This document shows, one piece after another, positions 1-8,625 of a DNA stretch of 64,000 nucleotides (position 1 is the first letter of the stretch; each line of letters begins with the position of its first letter). The stretch is from Lactobacillus sp. ESL0785. GTDB lineage: Bacteria; Bacillota; Bacilli; Lactobacillales; Lactobacillaceae. The notes beneath the pieces are model-generated. The model searched no databases, had not been told where the DNA came from, and saw only the letters and a program-made list of their open reading frames with translations. Location of the stretch: assembly GCF_029395455.1 (NCBI RefSeq), contig NZ_CP113916.1:620001-684000 (forward strand). The letters are read 5' to 3'. The position numbers were made by a program, and so were the translations under genes.

Positions 1-267
1 ATAATAGGCCCATTTTGGTCCCATGGTGGCGTTGATCCATGATGCAACACCACCTTCAGAATCACGGAAAACAGATCCGAGTTCACCAACCATTAAGGCA
101 TAAGGAATAAAAAATAACAGAAAGATAACAATCCAGCTAAAAATTACTTTAGTGCCATCAAAATAGACAAAACCATTGACAACATTGCCGAAGCTCCAGA
201 CAATGGAAAAAGCCATTGCGGCCAAAGTCGGCCATAACATTTTTTTAGTGTTTTGTGATTCGTTCAT
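1..267 (-). CDS. Amino acid permease, APC superfamily (N-terminal part)
   Basis: The first 89 codons of a gene running off the left edge. The start is ATG at 267-265, with an AAGGGAG ribosome site at 279-285. The visible protein has a short cytoplasmic N-terminus and two hydrophobic segments (about residues 12-35 and 42-62). These are followed by the loop GELGSVFRDSEGG, which resembles the conserved start of APC transporters (GELG/AEMG...EGG) of the YjeM/GadC glutamate-GABA branch. It probably imports or exchanges an amino acid across the membrane; the substrate cannot be told from the fragment. It is divergent from the secreted protein gene at 434. The family call rests on this short motif region and the spacing of membrane segments. 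Confidence 0.75.
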   Translation of the reverse strand, partial: MNESQNTKKMLWPTLAAMAFSIVWSFGNVVNGFVYFDGTKVIFSWIVIFLLFFIPYALMVGELGSVFRDSEGGVASWINATMGPKWAYY

Positions 268-433
268 AAATTTAGGTTCTCCCTTCAGATAATTATAATA
301 TTTCTATTGTACACTAGAATGTTTTTTTCGTCGCCTAGTTCTTTGAATAATTATATAACATTAGTAACTATTGTTATTACATTGTAAATGTGCAACACTA
401 TTTGTATATTTATTTTTGGAGAGTTGGAAAATT

Positions 434-1957
434 ATGAACAGTTTAAGCAAAAAAAGTTTATTGCTAGTTAGCACACTTGCTGCAACTAGTCTTTTTGTTT
501 GGGGTAATTATTCTCAGACTGCAGGACGTAGTTATCATAAGGCAGTAACTAAGATTGCTGGTTCGGGTAACTATACTATTTATCATCATGTGTCAAAGAA
601 GGGTCCATCTGGCGGCTTTACGTCAACTAAATATTTTAAGCATGCAGATATTCAATCTAAGAGGTTGCTTGCTACACATCAAGGTAAGTATTGGCAGATA
701 ATTGTTGATGGGCGAACAGTTGGCTGGGTTAATCAACACTTTTTTGCTTGTGATAAGATTGCAGTAGCCAAAAAAGTTAGTTTGGTGCAGGATGCATCGA
801 GTTTTAATACACGCGATGCGATCAGCTTTGCAACTGACAGTCAAGGGACTTCTGTTGATACCAGTAAGATTAAGGTGTCGAAGGCAAAAATAAATACTAG
901 TTCTGCAGGAACAACGACTGTTAATTATCAATATGGTAAAGCCAAAGCTAGCGTTAATGTAACTGTGCGTGCAGATAAAGATGAAGGAATTGCTAGAGCT
1001 GACCAAACTCCTAAGAATGGGCCTAAGGCAGTTGCTACTTGGAAGGGTAGTTCAAAATCATCATCAAGAAACTGGAATGCCCGCCATCATTTTACCTCAG
1101 AAACTCGGTCGAATACTTTTAGAGCAAGCGACTTAACCTTGAAGACGGAATTATTCCAGCCGCGTTTTATTAGTCTTGACTACAATAAGGCAGCTGATCG
1201 GATGGGGCAAGTTGGTGTTATTCCTGAAGGCATCAGCGTGAAGAACAATCAGCTAACAGTGTCTGTCTTTAGCAGCAGTAGCGATCAGAGAGGCCACCTT
1301 GTTACTTATGAAATGGGTCATCTAAACAAGTATCGTGTGCAGAATTTGCAGAACTTGGGTTGGCCTACTTTTAAAAATTATGCCGCTCATATTAGAGTTA
1401 GCCCGTACATTAAATTAGGTCACGGTCAATCAATTGGTGCTACTAATAAGTATATTTATGTTATGGCTAATGATAATAAAGTCAAGAATGCCAGTGCATC
1501 TGAAGAAATTTTACAAGTTCGTAAATCAGACATGCAGATTAACAAGCTTTGGTCATTTAGAATTTCAAATGGTGGTTCACCGCGTTATATTCATAATGCG
1601 ACCTTTGCCAATGATCATACAATGTACTGCCTGTTTCATAATGGCGGCAACAACCGATATGAATATTGGAAGGTAACACGTAATGGCGATACTTGGACTC
1701 CGGTTGAAGTCGGAGCAACTCAAAGTAACTTCATTAGCAATGGTTCTCCAGTTCAAGGCTTTGCATACGATGCCCGTCATGACCAATTCTATCTTGGCTT
1801 TAATGATTATCTTTTCCGTATAGCGAAGAATGGTAACTATCGTGGCAGTACTCATTTACATGTTAAGCGTGAAATTGAAGGCGTGTCAGTTTCGGGTAAA
1901 AAACTCTACGTTGAATTTGCTCAGCGTGGTGAGTTGACAGTTGGCAATACAAAATAA
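434..1957 (+). CDS. Secreted protein, SH3/GW-like and Ig-like N-terminus, propeller-like C-terminus
   Basis: A 507-residue exported protein of unknown function. I start it at ATG 434 because GGAGAG lies 10 bases upstream at 418-423 and the product then begins with a typical signal peptide (KKSLLLVSTLAATSLFVWG). An in-frame ATG at 371 has no ribosome site and would bury the signal. Residues about 40-105 look like an SH3/GW wall-binding module (YWQIIVDGRTVGWVN); about 110-190 look like a bacterial Ig-like domain. The rest has the pattern GHGQSIGATNKYIYV..., repeated W and aromatic strands, and REIEGVSV near the end. That pattern recalls the beta-propeller of helveticin-J-type and TagC-like proteins. 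This is an inference from pattern, not a database match. The gene is monocistronic and closed by a strong terminator. Confidence 0.7.
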   Translation: MNSLSKKSLLLVSTLAATSLFVWGNYSQTAGRSYHKAVTKIAGSGNYTIYHHVSKKGPSGGFTSTKYFKHADIQSKRLLATHQGKYWQIIVDGRTVGWVNQHFFACDKIAVAKKVSLVQDASSFNTRDAISFATDSQGTSVDTSKIKVSKAKINTSSAGTTTVNYQYGKAKASVNVTVRADKDEGIARADQTPKNGPKAVATWKGSSKSSSRNWNARHHFTSETRSNTFRASDLTLKTELFQPRFISLDYNKAADRMGQVGVIPEGISVKNNQLTVSVFSSSSDQRGHLVTYEMGHLNKYRVQNLQNLGWPTFKNYAAHIRVSPYIKLGHGQSIGATNKYIYVMANDNKVKNASASEEILQVRKSDMQINKLWSFRISNGGSPRYIHNATFANDHTMYCLFHNGGNNRYEYWKVTRNGDTWTPVEVGATQSNFISNGSPVQGFAYDARHDQFYLGFNDYLFRIAKNGNYRGSTHLHVKREIEGVSVSGKKLYVEFAQRGELTVGNTK

Positions 1958-1969
1958 AATACAAAAAAA

Positions 1970-1996
1970 GCAGCTTCAGTTATGAAGCTGCTTTTT
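1970..1996. terminator. Intrinsic terminator, probably bidirectional
   Basis: A nine-base stem GCAGCTTCA/TGAAGCTGC with a four-base loop is followed by six T and preceded by seven A. It ends the secreted protein gene and could also stop transcription of the tRNA on the other strand. Confidence 0.9.
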
Positions 1997-2007
1997 AATA
2001 TGAGTTA

Positions 2008-2079
2008 TGGGTCCCCTGAGAGTCGAACTCAGATTTTAAGAACCGGAATCTTACGTGCGATCCATTACACTAAGGACCC
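2008..2079 (-). tRNA. tRNA-Arg (anticodon CCG)
   Basis: The reverse strand folds into a full cloverleaf of 72 bases. The acceptor stem is GGGTCCT/GGGACCC, the anticodon stem TAAGA/TCTTA has the loop TTCCGGT (anticodon CCG, reading CGG), and the T stem CTGAG/CTCAG has the loop TTCGACT. The discriminator base is A. CCA is not encoded. The tRNA lies alone between the secreted protein gene and cggR. Confidence 0.93.
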
Positions 2080-2208
2080 AATTAAGCACATCAATAAGTA
2101 TACCAGAAAGAAACTAAAAATAAAAATATTTTTTACGTAATTTTTGTAAAACGTGCATGGTTATGCAAAAAGCTTGTACTTTATGACGTTTAATCATTAA
2201 TGTTTTAC

Positions 2209-2237
2209 TTGAATTATTTGCAAAGCCTTGTTATACT
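2209..2237 (+). promoter_or_regulatory. Promoter of the cggR-gap transcript
   Basis: TTGAAT at 2209-2214 and TATACT at 2232-2237 are separated by 17 bases, a good sigma-A type promoter. The CggR-type operator lies about 70 bases downstream, between promoter and gene, as in other firmicutes. Confidence 0.7.
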
Positions 2238-2308
2238 GAAAGTGTCGATTGAGGAATAGCAGATTTAAGAATGATAATCTACGGTTTCTCTTATATTTTT
2301 AGACAATC

Positions 2309-2349
2309 TGGGACATTTAGTGACACATGGTGGGTCAGTGAATGTCCCA
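2309..2349 (+). promoter_or_regulatory. CggR operator
   Basis: Outer arms TGGGACATT (2309-2317) and AATGTCCCA (2341-2349) are inverted copies. Within them are two tandem half-operators, GGGAC-N6-TGAC at 2310 and GGGTC-N6-TGTC at 2332, 22 bases apart (two helical turns). The Bacillus subtilis CggR operator is known to be two tandem CGGGAC-N6-TGTC repeats, so this is very probably the autoregulatory site. It lies 18 bases before the cggR start codon. Confidence 0.8.
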
Positions 2350-2366
2350 CTGAGGAGGAGAGAAAA

Positions 2367-3398
2367 ATGTACTCGGAATTTCCTGTGCTTGGAGCTCTCG
2401 TTCCTGATATACTAAAGGTGTTTCGGCAGAGGTATCTTGTCTTAGAACAGATTTCACTTAATGCGCCAGTTGGACGCAGGAATGTTGCTCAAGCGTTAGG
2501 ACTCTCTGAAAGAAATGTGCGCACAGAAACGGAATATCTTCGTGATCTGGGCTTGATAGAAATCAAAAGTTTCGGCATGTTTATGACAGAGAAGGGCAAG
2601 AAAGTTTTACAGGATGCAGCACCGCTGATTGATCAACATTTTAATGCTCGTCAGACAGAGATTGAGCTCGCACATTGCTTGGGAATTGAACGTACTATCA
2701 TTGTTCCCGGCGATAGCGATTTGCAAGAGCGTGTTTATGAGCGGATGGGTGAGGAACTCAGTTCAGCTTTAAATTTGCTTTTACCGCTTGGGCACTCAAT
2801 TATTACGGTATTAGGTGGTGCTGCACTTGCGAAGTCTGCTAAATACTTATCTAAGAATTTAGGTAATAATCGGCAGTTGGAATTTGTACCAGGACGTGGT
2901 GCTTTGGGCGAGAATGTCGCCATTCAAAGTAATACTATTGTGCAAGCAATGGCCGCAAAAACTGGCAGTAATTATAAGACTTTATATTTACCTGAACAAG
3001 TTTCAACAGAAGCATATAAGTCACTCATTAGAGAGTCAACTTTTGCAGATGTCTTAGAAGATATTTCGCAAAGTGATGCTGTTATTCATGGCATTGGGCT
3101 AGCTCATGATATGGCACGGCGCAGAGGATACGATTCAATTCGCTTGTCTGAATTGCGTGAGAAAAAAGTGGTCACCGAATGTTTCGGGTGTTTCTTCGAT
3201 GACCAGGGAAAGATTGTCGACCGCGTGCAACAGGTTGGCCTGCAGTTTGAGAATCTAAATAAAATACCTCACATATTTGCCTTTGCTTGTGGCAGCCGTA
3301 AGGCGCGAGCTATCAAGGCTTATATGCCTAATGCTCCTCATCAAACCTGGTTAATTACTGATGAAGGAGCCTCAAATAAGATTTTAAAGGAGAAATAA
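2367..3398 (+). CDS. cggR: Central glycolytic genes regulator CggR (SorC family)
   Basis: A 343-residue repressor of the glycolytic gap operon. It senses fructose-1,6-bisphosphate in related bacteria. The N-terminal ~90 residues form a winged helix (RRNVAQALGLSERNVRTETEYLRDLGLIEI as two adjoining helices). The rest is the SorC sugar-binding fold, with the phosphate-loop-like stretch TVLGGAALAKSAK and the conserved HGIGLAHDMARRRG region. ATG 2367 is chosen over the open frame from 2271: GAGGAGG precedes it at 2353-2359 and the upstream frame would run through the operator. The gene is 63 bases ahead of gap with no promoter visible between, so it is probably cotranscribed and autoregulated through the operator at 2309-2349. 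Confidence 0.92.
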   Translation: MYSEFPVLGALVPDILKVFRQRYLVLEQISLNAPVGRRNVAQALGLSERNVRTETEYLRDLGLIEIKSFGMFMTEKGKKVLQDAAPLIDQHFNARQTEIELAHCLGIERTIIVPGDSDLQERVYERMGEELSSALNLLLPLGHSIITVLGGAALAKSAKYLSKNLGNNRQLEFVPGRGALGENVAIQSNTIVQAMAAKTGSNYKTLYLPEQVSTEAYKSLIRESTFADVLEDISQSDAVIHGIGLAHDMARRRGYDSIRLSELREKKVVTECFGCFFDDQGKIVDRVQQVGLQFENLNKIPHIFAFACGSRKARAIKAYMPNAPHQTWLITDEGASNKILKEK

Positions 3399-3461
3399 TT
3401 CTCATTTAAAATAAATTGGTGTTTACAATTCTTAAATAGTTCTTAAGGAGGACTTTAGAAT

Positions 3462-4478
3462 ATGACAGTTAAAATTGGTATTAACGGCTTTGGCCGTATT
3501 GGTCGTTTAGCATTTCGTCGCATTATGGACTTAGGCGAAAAGTCAAAGGATATCGAAGTTGTTGCAATTAACGACTTGACTACTCCTGCACTTTTGGCAC
3601 ACTTGTTGAAGTATGACTCAACTCATGGTACTTTTAACCACGAAGTTTCAGCTACTGAAGATTCAATCGTTGTTGACGGTAAGAAATACCGTGTATACGC
3701 AGAACCACAAGCACAAAACATTCCTTGGGTTAAGAATGATGGTGTTGACTTCGTTCTTGAATGTACTGGTTTCTACACTAGCAAGGCTAAGTCACAAGCT
3801 CACCTTGACGCTGGTGCAAAGAGAGTCTTGATTTCAGCACCTGCTGGCAACGACTTGAAGACTATTGTTTACTCAGTAAACGATGACACTTTGGACGCAA
3901 ACGACAAGATCGTTTCAGCTGGTTCATGTACTACCAACTCATTGGCTCCAATGGTTGATGCTTTGCAAAAAGAATTTGGCATCAAGGTAGCTACAATGAC
4001 TACTATCCACGCTTACACTTCAACTCAAATGATTTTGGATGGACCTGTTCGTGGTGGTAACATGCGTGCTGCTCGTGCTGCTGCAGCTAACATTATTCCT
4101 CACTCAACTGGTGCTGCTAAGGCTATTGGTCTTGTTGTTCCAGAATTGAACGGTAAAGTTAACGGTCACGCACAACGTGTTCCAGTTGTTGATGGTTCAT
4201 TGACTGAATTAGTTTCAATCCTTGACAAGAAAGTTACTGCTGACGAAGTTAACGCTGCAGTTAAGAAGTATGAAAGTCCTTCATTTGCTTACAACGATGA
4301 CGAAATCGTTTCAAGCGATGTTATCGGTATGACTGCTGGTGCCATCTATGACCCAACTCAAACTATGGTAACTACTGCTGGCGACAGCCAATTAGTTAAG
4401 ACTGTTTCATGGTATGACAATGAATACTCATTCACTTGCCAAATGATTCGTACTTTGTTGAAATTTGCTACTCTTTAA
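3462..4478 (+). CDS. gap: Glyceraldehyde-3-phosphate dehydrogenase
   Basis: A 338-residue NAD-dependent GAPDH of glycolysis, converting glyceraldehyde-3-phosphate to 1,3-bisphosphoglycerate in the cytoplasm. The NAD-binding start [14 protein letters not shown] and the active-site sequence [12 protein letters not shown] (catalytic Cys156) are intact. The C-terminal SWYDNEYS motif is present. The length is normal for the family. A strong AAGGAGGA ribosome site at 3445-3452 and highly biased codon use (GGT, GCT, AAC, GAA) point to very high expression. It is the first structural gene after cggR and is followed by a strong terminator before pgk. Confidence 0.97.
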   Translation: MTVKIGINGFGRIGRLAFRRIMDLGEKSKDIEVVAINDLTTPALLAHLLKYDSTHGTFNHEVSATEDSIVVDGKKYRVYAEPQAQNIPWVKNDGVDFVLECTGFYTSKAKSQAHLDAGAKRVLISAPAGNDLKTIVYSVNDDTLDANDKIVSAGSCTTNSLAPMVDALQKEFGIKVATMTTIHAYTSTQMILDGPVRGGNMRAARAAAANIIPHSTGAAKAIGLVVPELNGKVNGHAQRVPVVDGSLTELVSILDKKVTADEVNAAVKKYESPSFAYNDDEIVSSDVIGMTAGAIYDPTQTMVTTAGDSQLVKTVSWYDNEYSFTCQMIRTLLKFATL

Positions 4479-4513
4479 TCATAATTTTTGATTACTGCTA
4501 GATAGTAAAAGAG

Positions 4514-4548
4514 AAGGCGGAGGGAAATTCTTCCTTCCGCCTTTTTTT
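4514..4548 (+). terminator. Terminator between gap and pgk
   Basis: A 12-base-pair stem AAGGCGGAGGGA/TCCTTCCGCCTT with one G-T pair and a six-base loop is followed by a run of T. No promoter is visible between this hairpin and pgk, so pgk-tpiA may depend on read-through, which would set gap well above its neighbours. Confidence 0.85.
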
Positions 4549-4582
4549 AAAAGAAAAATAATTAAGTTATCGGAGGATATAG

Positions 4583-5794
4583 ATGGCTAAATTAATTATT
4601 TCCGACCTTGATGTTAAGGGTAAAAAAGTTTTAGTTCGGGTTGACTTCAATGTTCCGATTAAAGATGGTGTAATTGGTGATGATAATAGAATTGTTGCCG
4701 CATTGCCAACAATTAAATATATTATTGAACATGGTGGTAAGGCAATTTTGCTCAGTCACTTGGGCCGGGTTAAGTCAGATGATGATAAAAAAGAATTATC
4801 ACTTAAACCCGTTGCTGAACGTTTGAGTGAACTCTTGAAGAAGCCTGTAACTTTTGTACCTGCAAATGAAGGTAAAGAAGTTGAAGACGCAATTAATAAC
4901 ATGCAAGATGGCGATGTTGATGTTCTTGAAAATACTCGTTTCCAAGATATTGATAATGACTTTGGCAAACGTGAATCTAAGAACGATCCTAAGCTTGGTG
5001 AATACTGGGCAAGTCTAGGCGATATGTATGTTAATGATGCCTTTGGTACCGCGCATAGAAGTCATGCTTCCAATGTCGGCATTGCTGAAGCAATGAAGAA
5101 GGCTGGTAAGCCTGCAGCAGCTGGCTACTTGATGGAAAAGGAAATTAAGTTCTTGGGTGATGCTGTTGCTAATCCAGTTCATCCATTTGTTACCATTTTG
5201 GGTGGTGCCAAAGTTTCTGACAAGATTGATGTTATTACCAACTTAATTCCTAAGTCAGACCACATTTTAATCGGTGGTGGGATGGCTTACACTTTCTTAG
5301 CTGCTCAAGGTCACAACATTGGTAAGTCATTGTTTGAACCAGACAAAGTTGACCTTGCTAAAAAGCTCTTAAAAGATGCTGACGGTAAGATTGTATTGCC
5401 AGTCGACAACTTAGCTGCAACGGAGTTTTCAAACGATGCTTCTCGTGAAGTTGTTGGTGATGATATTCCTGACAATATGATGGGACTTGATATTGGTCCT
5501 AAGACTGTTGAGAAGTTCAAGGAAATCTTGAAAGATGCCAAGACAGTTGTTTGGAACGGCCCAATGGGTGCTTTTGAAATGTCCAACTTTGCTAACGGTA
5601 CTTTAGAGGTTGGTAAGGCATTAGCTGACTTGACTGACGCTACAACAATTATTGGTGGTGGTGACTCAACTGCTGCTGCTAAACAATTAGGAATTGCACC
5701 TAAGATTACCCACATCTCAACTGGTGGTGGTGCTTCTTTGCAATACCTTGAAGGCAAGGAATTACCAGGAATTGCCTGCATTTCAGACAAATAA
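4583..5794 (+). CDS. pgk: Phosphoglycerate kinase
   Basis: A 403-residue glycolytic kinase that forms ATP from 1,3-bisphosphoglycerate. The substrate-binding start [11 protein letters not shown], the LSHLGR motif, GGAKVSDKI and the nucleotide-loop sequence [10 protein letters not shown] near the C-terminus are all present. The length matches the family. GGAGG at 4572-4576 serves ATG 4583. It lies 34 bases after the gap terminator and 20 bases ahead of tpiA. Confidence 0.97.
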   Translation: MAKLIISDLDVKGKKVLVRVDFNVPIKDGVIGDDNRIVAALPTIKYIIEHGGKAILLSHLGRVKSDDDKKELSLKPVAERLSELLKKPVTFVPANEGKEVEDAINNMQDGDVDVLENTRFQDIDNDFGKRESKNDPKLGEYWASLGDMYVNDAFGTAHRSHASNVGIAEAMKKAGKPAAAGYLMEKEIKFLGDAVANPVHPFVTILGGAKVSDKIDVITNLIPKSDHILIGGGMAYTFLAAQGHNIGKSLFEPDKVDLAKKLLKDADGKIVLPVDNLAATEFSNDASREVVGDDIPDNMMGLDIGPKTVEKFKEILKDAKTVVWNGPMGAFEMSNFANGTLEVGKALADLTDATTIIGGGDSTAAAKQLGIAPKITHISTGGGASLQYLEGKELPGIACISDK

Positions 5795-5814
5795 ATTAGG
5801 AAAGGACGTTATTA

Positions 5815-6570
5815 ATGCGTACACCAATTATTGCTGGTAACTGGAAATTGCACATGAATCCAGAACAAACAACTGAATTTGTTGCTGCAGTTAAAGACAA
5901 GTTGCCAGAATCTACTAAAGTTGAAGCTTTGATTTGTGCTCCAGCTGTTGACCTTGAAAATTTAGCTCAAGCTGCTAAGGGTTCTAACTTAAAAGTCGGT
6001 GCAGAAAATGCTTACTTTGAAGATGAAGGTGCCTTCACTGGTGAAACTTCACCTAAAGTCTTAAAAGAAATGGGTATGGATTACTGCATTATCGGTCACT
6101 CAGAACGACGCGGATATTTCCACGAAACTGACGAAGATATTAACAAGAAGGCTAAGGCTTTACTTGCTAAAGGGATTACACCAATCATCTGTTGCGGCGA
6201 ATCACTGGAGAAGCGTGAAGCTAATGAGCAAGAAGATTGGGTTGTTGGTCAAATTAAGGCTGCTTTGAAAGACTTGTCAGCTGATCAAGTTGCTAGTTTA
6301 GTAATTGCTTATGAACCAATCTGGGCAATTGGTACTGGTAAGACTGCTAGTTCAGACCAAGCCGAAGAAATGTGCAAGACAATTCGCGATACAGTTAAGG
6401 ATCTTTATAATGAAGAAACTGCCGCTAATGTCCGCATTCAATACGGTGGTTCTGTTAACCCGGGTAATGTTAAGGAATTAATGGCTAAACCTGATATTGA
6501 TGGTGGTTTAGTCGGCGGTGCCAGCCTGAAGCCAGATTCATTCTTGGCTTTGGTTAATTACCAAGACTAA
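5815..6570 (+). CDS. tpiA: Triosephosphate isomerase
   Basis: A 251-residue TIM-barrel enzyme interconverting dihydroxyacetone phosphate and glyceraldehyde-3-phosphate. Catalytic residues are visible: Lys11 in AGNWKLHMN, His95 in IIGHSERR and Glu167 in [11 protein letters not shown]. The phosphate-binding IQYGGSV and GGLVGGASL are also present. AGGAAAGGA lies ahead of ATG 5815. It is the last gene of the glycolytic cluster; enolase and phosphoglycerate mutase are not in this window. Confidence 0.97.
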   Translation: MRTPIIAGNWKLHMNPEQTTEFVAAVKDKLPESTKVEALICAPAVDLENLAQAAKGSNLKVGAENAYFEDEGAFTGETSPKVLKEMGMDYCIIGHSERRGYFHETDEDINKKAKALLAKGITPIICCGESLEKREANEQEDWVVGQIKAALKDLSADQVASLVIAYEPIWAIGTGKTASSDQAEEMCKTIRDTVKDLYNEETAANVRIQYGGSVNPGNVKELMAKPDIDGGLVGGASLKPDSFLALVNYQD

Positions 6571-6578
6571 TAATATTT

Positions 6579-6617
6579 AAAAACCAGCTACTGCAAGTAA
6601 GCAGTGGCTGGTTTTTT
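6579..6617 (+). terminator. Terminator of tpiA (repeat copy 1)
   Basis: The stem AACCAGCTACTGC/GCAGTGGCTGGTT with a six-base loop is followed by TTTTTT. A nearly identical hairpin recurs at 6995-7029. Confidence 0.92.
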
Positions 6618-6666
6618 AGTTTGTTTAAATGTACAAAAAATTGAAAACTGAAGATGAGGTGATTTT

Positions 6667-6960
6667 ATGGAAACTTTAAATCAAACTTATTTTAGAAATA
6701 ATATTAAGGCTTGCTTAGATCAAGTTGACGATCATGATGAAGTTATCTATATTACAAGACCTAAGAATAAAGCCGCTGTGGTGATTTCTGCTCAGAAGAT
6801 GGCAGAGTTGGAATTAATGGAACAATATACTAAGGCTCCAGAAGGTTCGATTGATAAGGGAATTGCGGAAGATAAATTAATTCAAATGGGAGTGTTGCCA
6901 GAATCTCCTGAAGTCAACGACAATAATTGGGATGAATTTTGGAATCAATTTAAAAAATGA
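6667..6960 (+). CDS. Phd/YefM-family antitoxin, orphan
   Basis: A 97-residue protein whose first ~55 residues match the Phd/YefM type II antitoxin DNA-binding fold (short conserved start, IYITRPKNKAAVVISAQKMAELE). The C-terminal half is acidic, as expected for the toxin-neutralising tail. Such antitoxins bind a RelE/YoeB or Doc toxin and repress their own operon. No toxin gene follows: within 35 bases of the stop comes a second copy of the tpiA terminator. The start ATG 6667 is preceded by GATGAGGTGA. The gene may be a stand-alone regulator or the remnant of a toxin-antitoxin pair. Confidence 0.8.
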   Translation: METLNQTYFRNNIKACLDQVDDHDEVIYITRPKNKAAVVISAQKMAELELMEQYTKAPEGSIDKGIAEDKLIQMGVLPESPEVNDNNWDEFWNQFKK

Positions 6961-6994
6961 AAAAATTGGCATTTTATTACACAAATTAGTTTTA

Positions 6995-7029
6995 AAACCA
7001 GCTACTGCAATAAGCAGTGGCTGGTTTTT
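6995..7029 (+). terminator. Terminator (repeat copy 2)
   Basis: The hairpin AACCAGCTACTGC/GCAGTGGCTGGTT with a four-base loop and T run is the same stem as at 6579-6617; the loop is shorter by about two bases. It ends the antitoxin gene. Confidence 0.9.
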
Positions 7030-7128
7030 GGTTTCAGTTAGATTCATTCAAGTAAATCAGAATAACTAAAAAAGATTTTAATTGATTGATAAAATGGTAA
7101 TAAATAAAATTAGTTGGAGCTAGTAATA

Positions 7129-7441
7129 ATGGAAAAAAGCAAGACTACAATTAGAGAACAATTACTGACATAACGTGCTTAAAAGATTGGCTGGTTGATT
7201 GCGCTAGGTGAACTGGTAATGATTTTAGTTTTATCAATTTTCAAAAAGCTCGACTTAGGTGCTGGCGTTTTAGAATTACTCTTATTGAGCTTAACAGACT
7301 TGTTTACTACCCTTTTTCCAGAAGCGCCATATTGCTTTTATTATCAGCCCACTATTAGGTGTAGTGCTAGCCACAGTCATTTGTATCATTCTGTTTATTG
7401 GGATAATTTGGCTTTCGGGTAATATTATTTTTACAAAATAA
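7129..7441 (+). pseudogene. Decayed small membrane protein gene
   Basis: An ATG at 7129 with a TTGGAGC ribosome site opens MEKSKTTIREQLLT, then meets two in-frame stops (7171-7173 and 7180-7182). The same frame resumes with a hydrophobic helix (KIGWLIALGELVMILVLSIF). Near 7317 the hydrophobic reading continues in another frame as FQKRHIAFIISPLLGVVLA and a second helix, ending at TAA 7439-7441. Read together they make a ~100-residue protein with three or so membrane segments. Two stops and one frameshift show it is not functional. The family is not recognised. Confidence 0.65.
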
Positions 7442-7501
7442 CAAAATATAAAAAGTTATATGCTATTACTAAGATAGTAGGTAACTTTTAGTTTGGAAAA
7501 T

Positions 7502-8389
7502 TTAACTGTTTGATTTTTTTCTACTTTCAATCTTTTGTTTTAGGGGTTGACAATTTTGATATAAATATTTTTTAAGATCTTCCGCATATTCTGGCATTCC
7601 ATTTGTTTTAATAGTTTTAATAACCCAAAAACAATATTCTAAATGATATTGTTTTTGGTCATAATGATAGGCAATTATGCTTTTGAAAAATTCAATCATA
7701 TTTTTGTAAAAGAACAATTCTGGTCTTGTAGTTATTTGGGCAGCGCTATCAATGAAAAAATCAGTTTCTGAGTAATAATTATGTTCAATACATAGTCCTA
7801 AAATATTTGAAATAATTCCTAAAACAGAAATTTGCAATTTTTCTATTTTGAGAAATTTTTGAACAATATTCTTAGATATTATCAAGTTAGTCCGTAAAGG
7901 ATAAAAATGCATACAGTCACAGTAAAGCTTTAAATTAAACTCATTAAAATTTTCAATATTAAAAAGAGTCGTCTCAATTTCAACTTTACTTATTTTATCG
8001 AGTTTATCAAAATTATTATTTACCAAGGCGATTAAAGAACTAATTAATATGAGCAATTCTTTTTTATTAGATAAATTAGAATTTACAACTTGTTTTTTTG
8101 CATTGATTAAGTTAGTTTCTGACTTTTGATAATATGAATTTATAATGTAATGATATAAATTCTTTTCTTTTTCATTTGATAGATAGTTATCTGAACTTAG
8201 CTTGTTTATAAATTCAATTACCGATATATGATTAAAATTAAGAAGATTAAGTAAATCTTCAAAGGATATTCGATGAACACCTCGTTCTACCTTGGCATAA
8301 AAAGATCTACTAATAATATTCCCTGACCATTTTTGTTGGGACTTTTTTTGTGCCATTCGGTATTTTTTAAGTAATTCACTAATTTCCAT
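7502..8389 (-). CDS. Rgg-type (Rgg/GadR/MutR) transcriptional regulator
   Basis: A 295-residue regulator with an N-terminal helix-turn-helix (ELLKKYRMAQKKSQQKWSGN, then SFYAKVERGVHRISFEDLL) and a long all-helical C-terminal part of TPR-like repeats. This is the Rgg layout, and the length is right. Rgg proteins bind short imported peptides and activate neighbouring promoters. ATG 8389 has AAGGAA upstream. The gene is divergent from the secreted protein/membrane protein pair at 8626-9456, with a 14-base palindrome between them. Its Lys/Asn/Ile-rich, very AT-rich codon use differs from the flanking housekeeping genes, suggesting acquisition. The cognate peptide was not identified. Confidence 0.85.
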   Translation of the reverse strand: MEISELLKKYRMAQKKSQQKWSGNIISRSFYAKVERGVHRISFEDLLNLLNFNHISVIEFINKLSSDNYLSNEKEKNLYHYIINSYYQKSETNLINAKKQVVNSNLSNKKELLILISSLIALVNNNFDKLDKISKVEIETTLFNIENFNEFNLKLYCDCMHFYPLRTNLIISKNIVQKFLKIEKLQISVLGIISNILGLCIEHNYYSETDFFIDSAAQITTRPELFFYKNMIEFFKSIIAYHYDQKQYHLEYCFWVIKTIKTNGMPEYAEDLKKYLYQNCQPLKQKIESRKKSNS

Positions 8390-8457
8390 TTTAATTCCTT
8401 TTAAATACTACTTTATACTTATTATATCATAATTATAACTAAACTTATATTTTTATA

Positions 8458-8471
8458 GGTCGAATACGACC
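8458..8471. promoter_or_regulatory. Palindrome, candidate Rgg operator, with downstream promoter
   Basis: GGTCG-AATA-CGACC is a perfect inverted repeat of five-base arms. A TATTAT -10 box sits at 8500-8505 with no recognisable -35 (TAATTA at 8477-8482). A palindrome immediately upstream of a weak -35 is the usual arrangement at Rgg-activated promoters. Assignment to Rgg is by position only. Confidence 0.45.
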
Positions 8472-8625
8472 ATTTTTAATTATTTTTATAAAACCGTTTT
8501 ATTATAAATTTGTGAATTGAGAAAGGAGAAAATTAAAAGATTACATTATTTCATTGGGCAATTGTTGTATTGAATTTATAAATATTTAAAGAGCAATATT
8601 TTGTAAAGAAAGGTGGGGACTTATT

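Noticed and set aside
360..395. TTACATTGTAA near 378 as a cop/bla box
   Set aside because: The spacing between TACA and TGTA is one base, not two, so it does not match the operator.
5311..5790. Reverse-strand frame of 159 codons inside pgk
   Set aside because: It is a shadow of a highly biased glycolytic gene with no ribosome site or recognisable product.
7195..7422. A 75-codon frame taken as a gene
   Set aside because: It is the middle part of a broken gene: the upstream part with start and ribosome site is cut off by two stops, and the hydrophobic reading continues in another frame.
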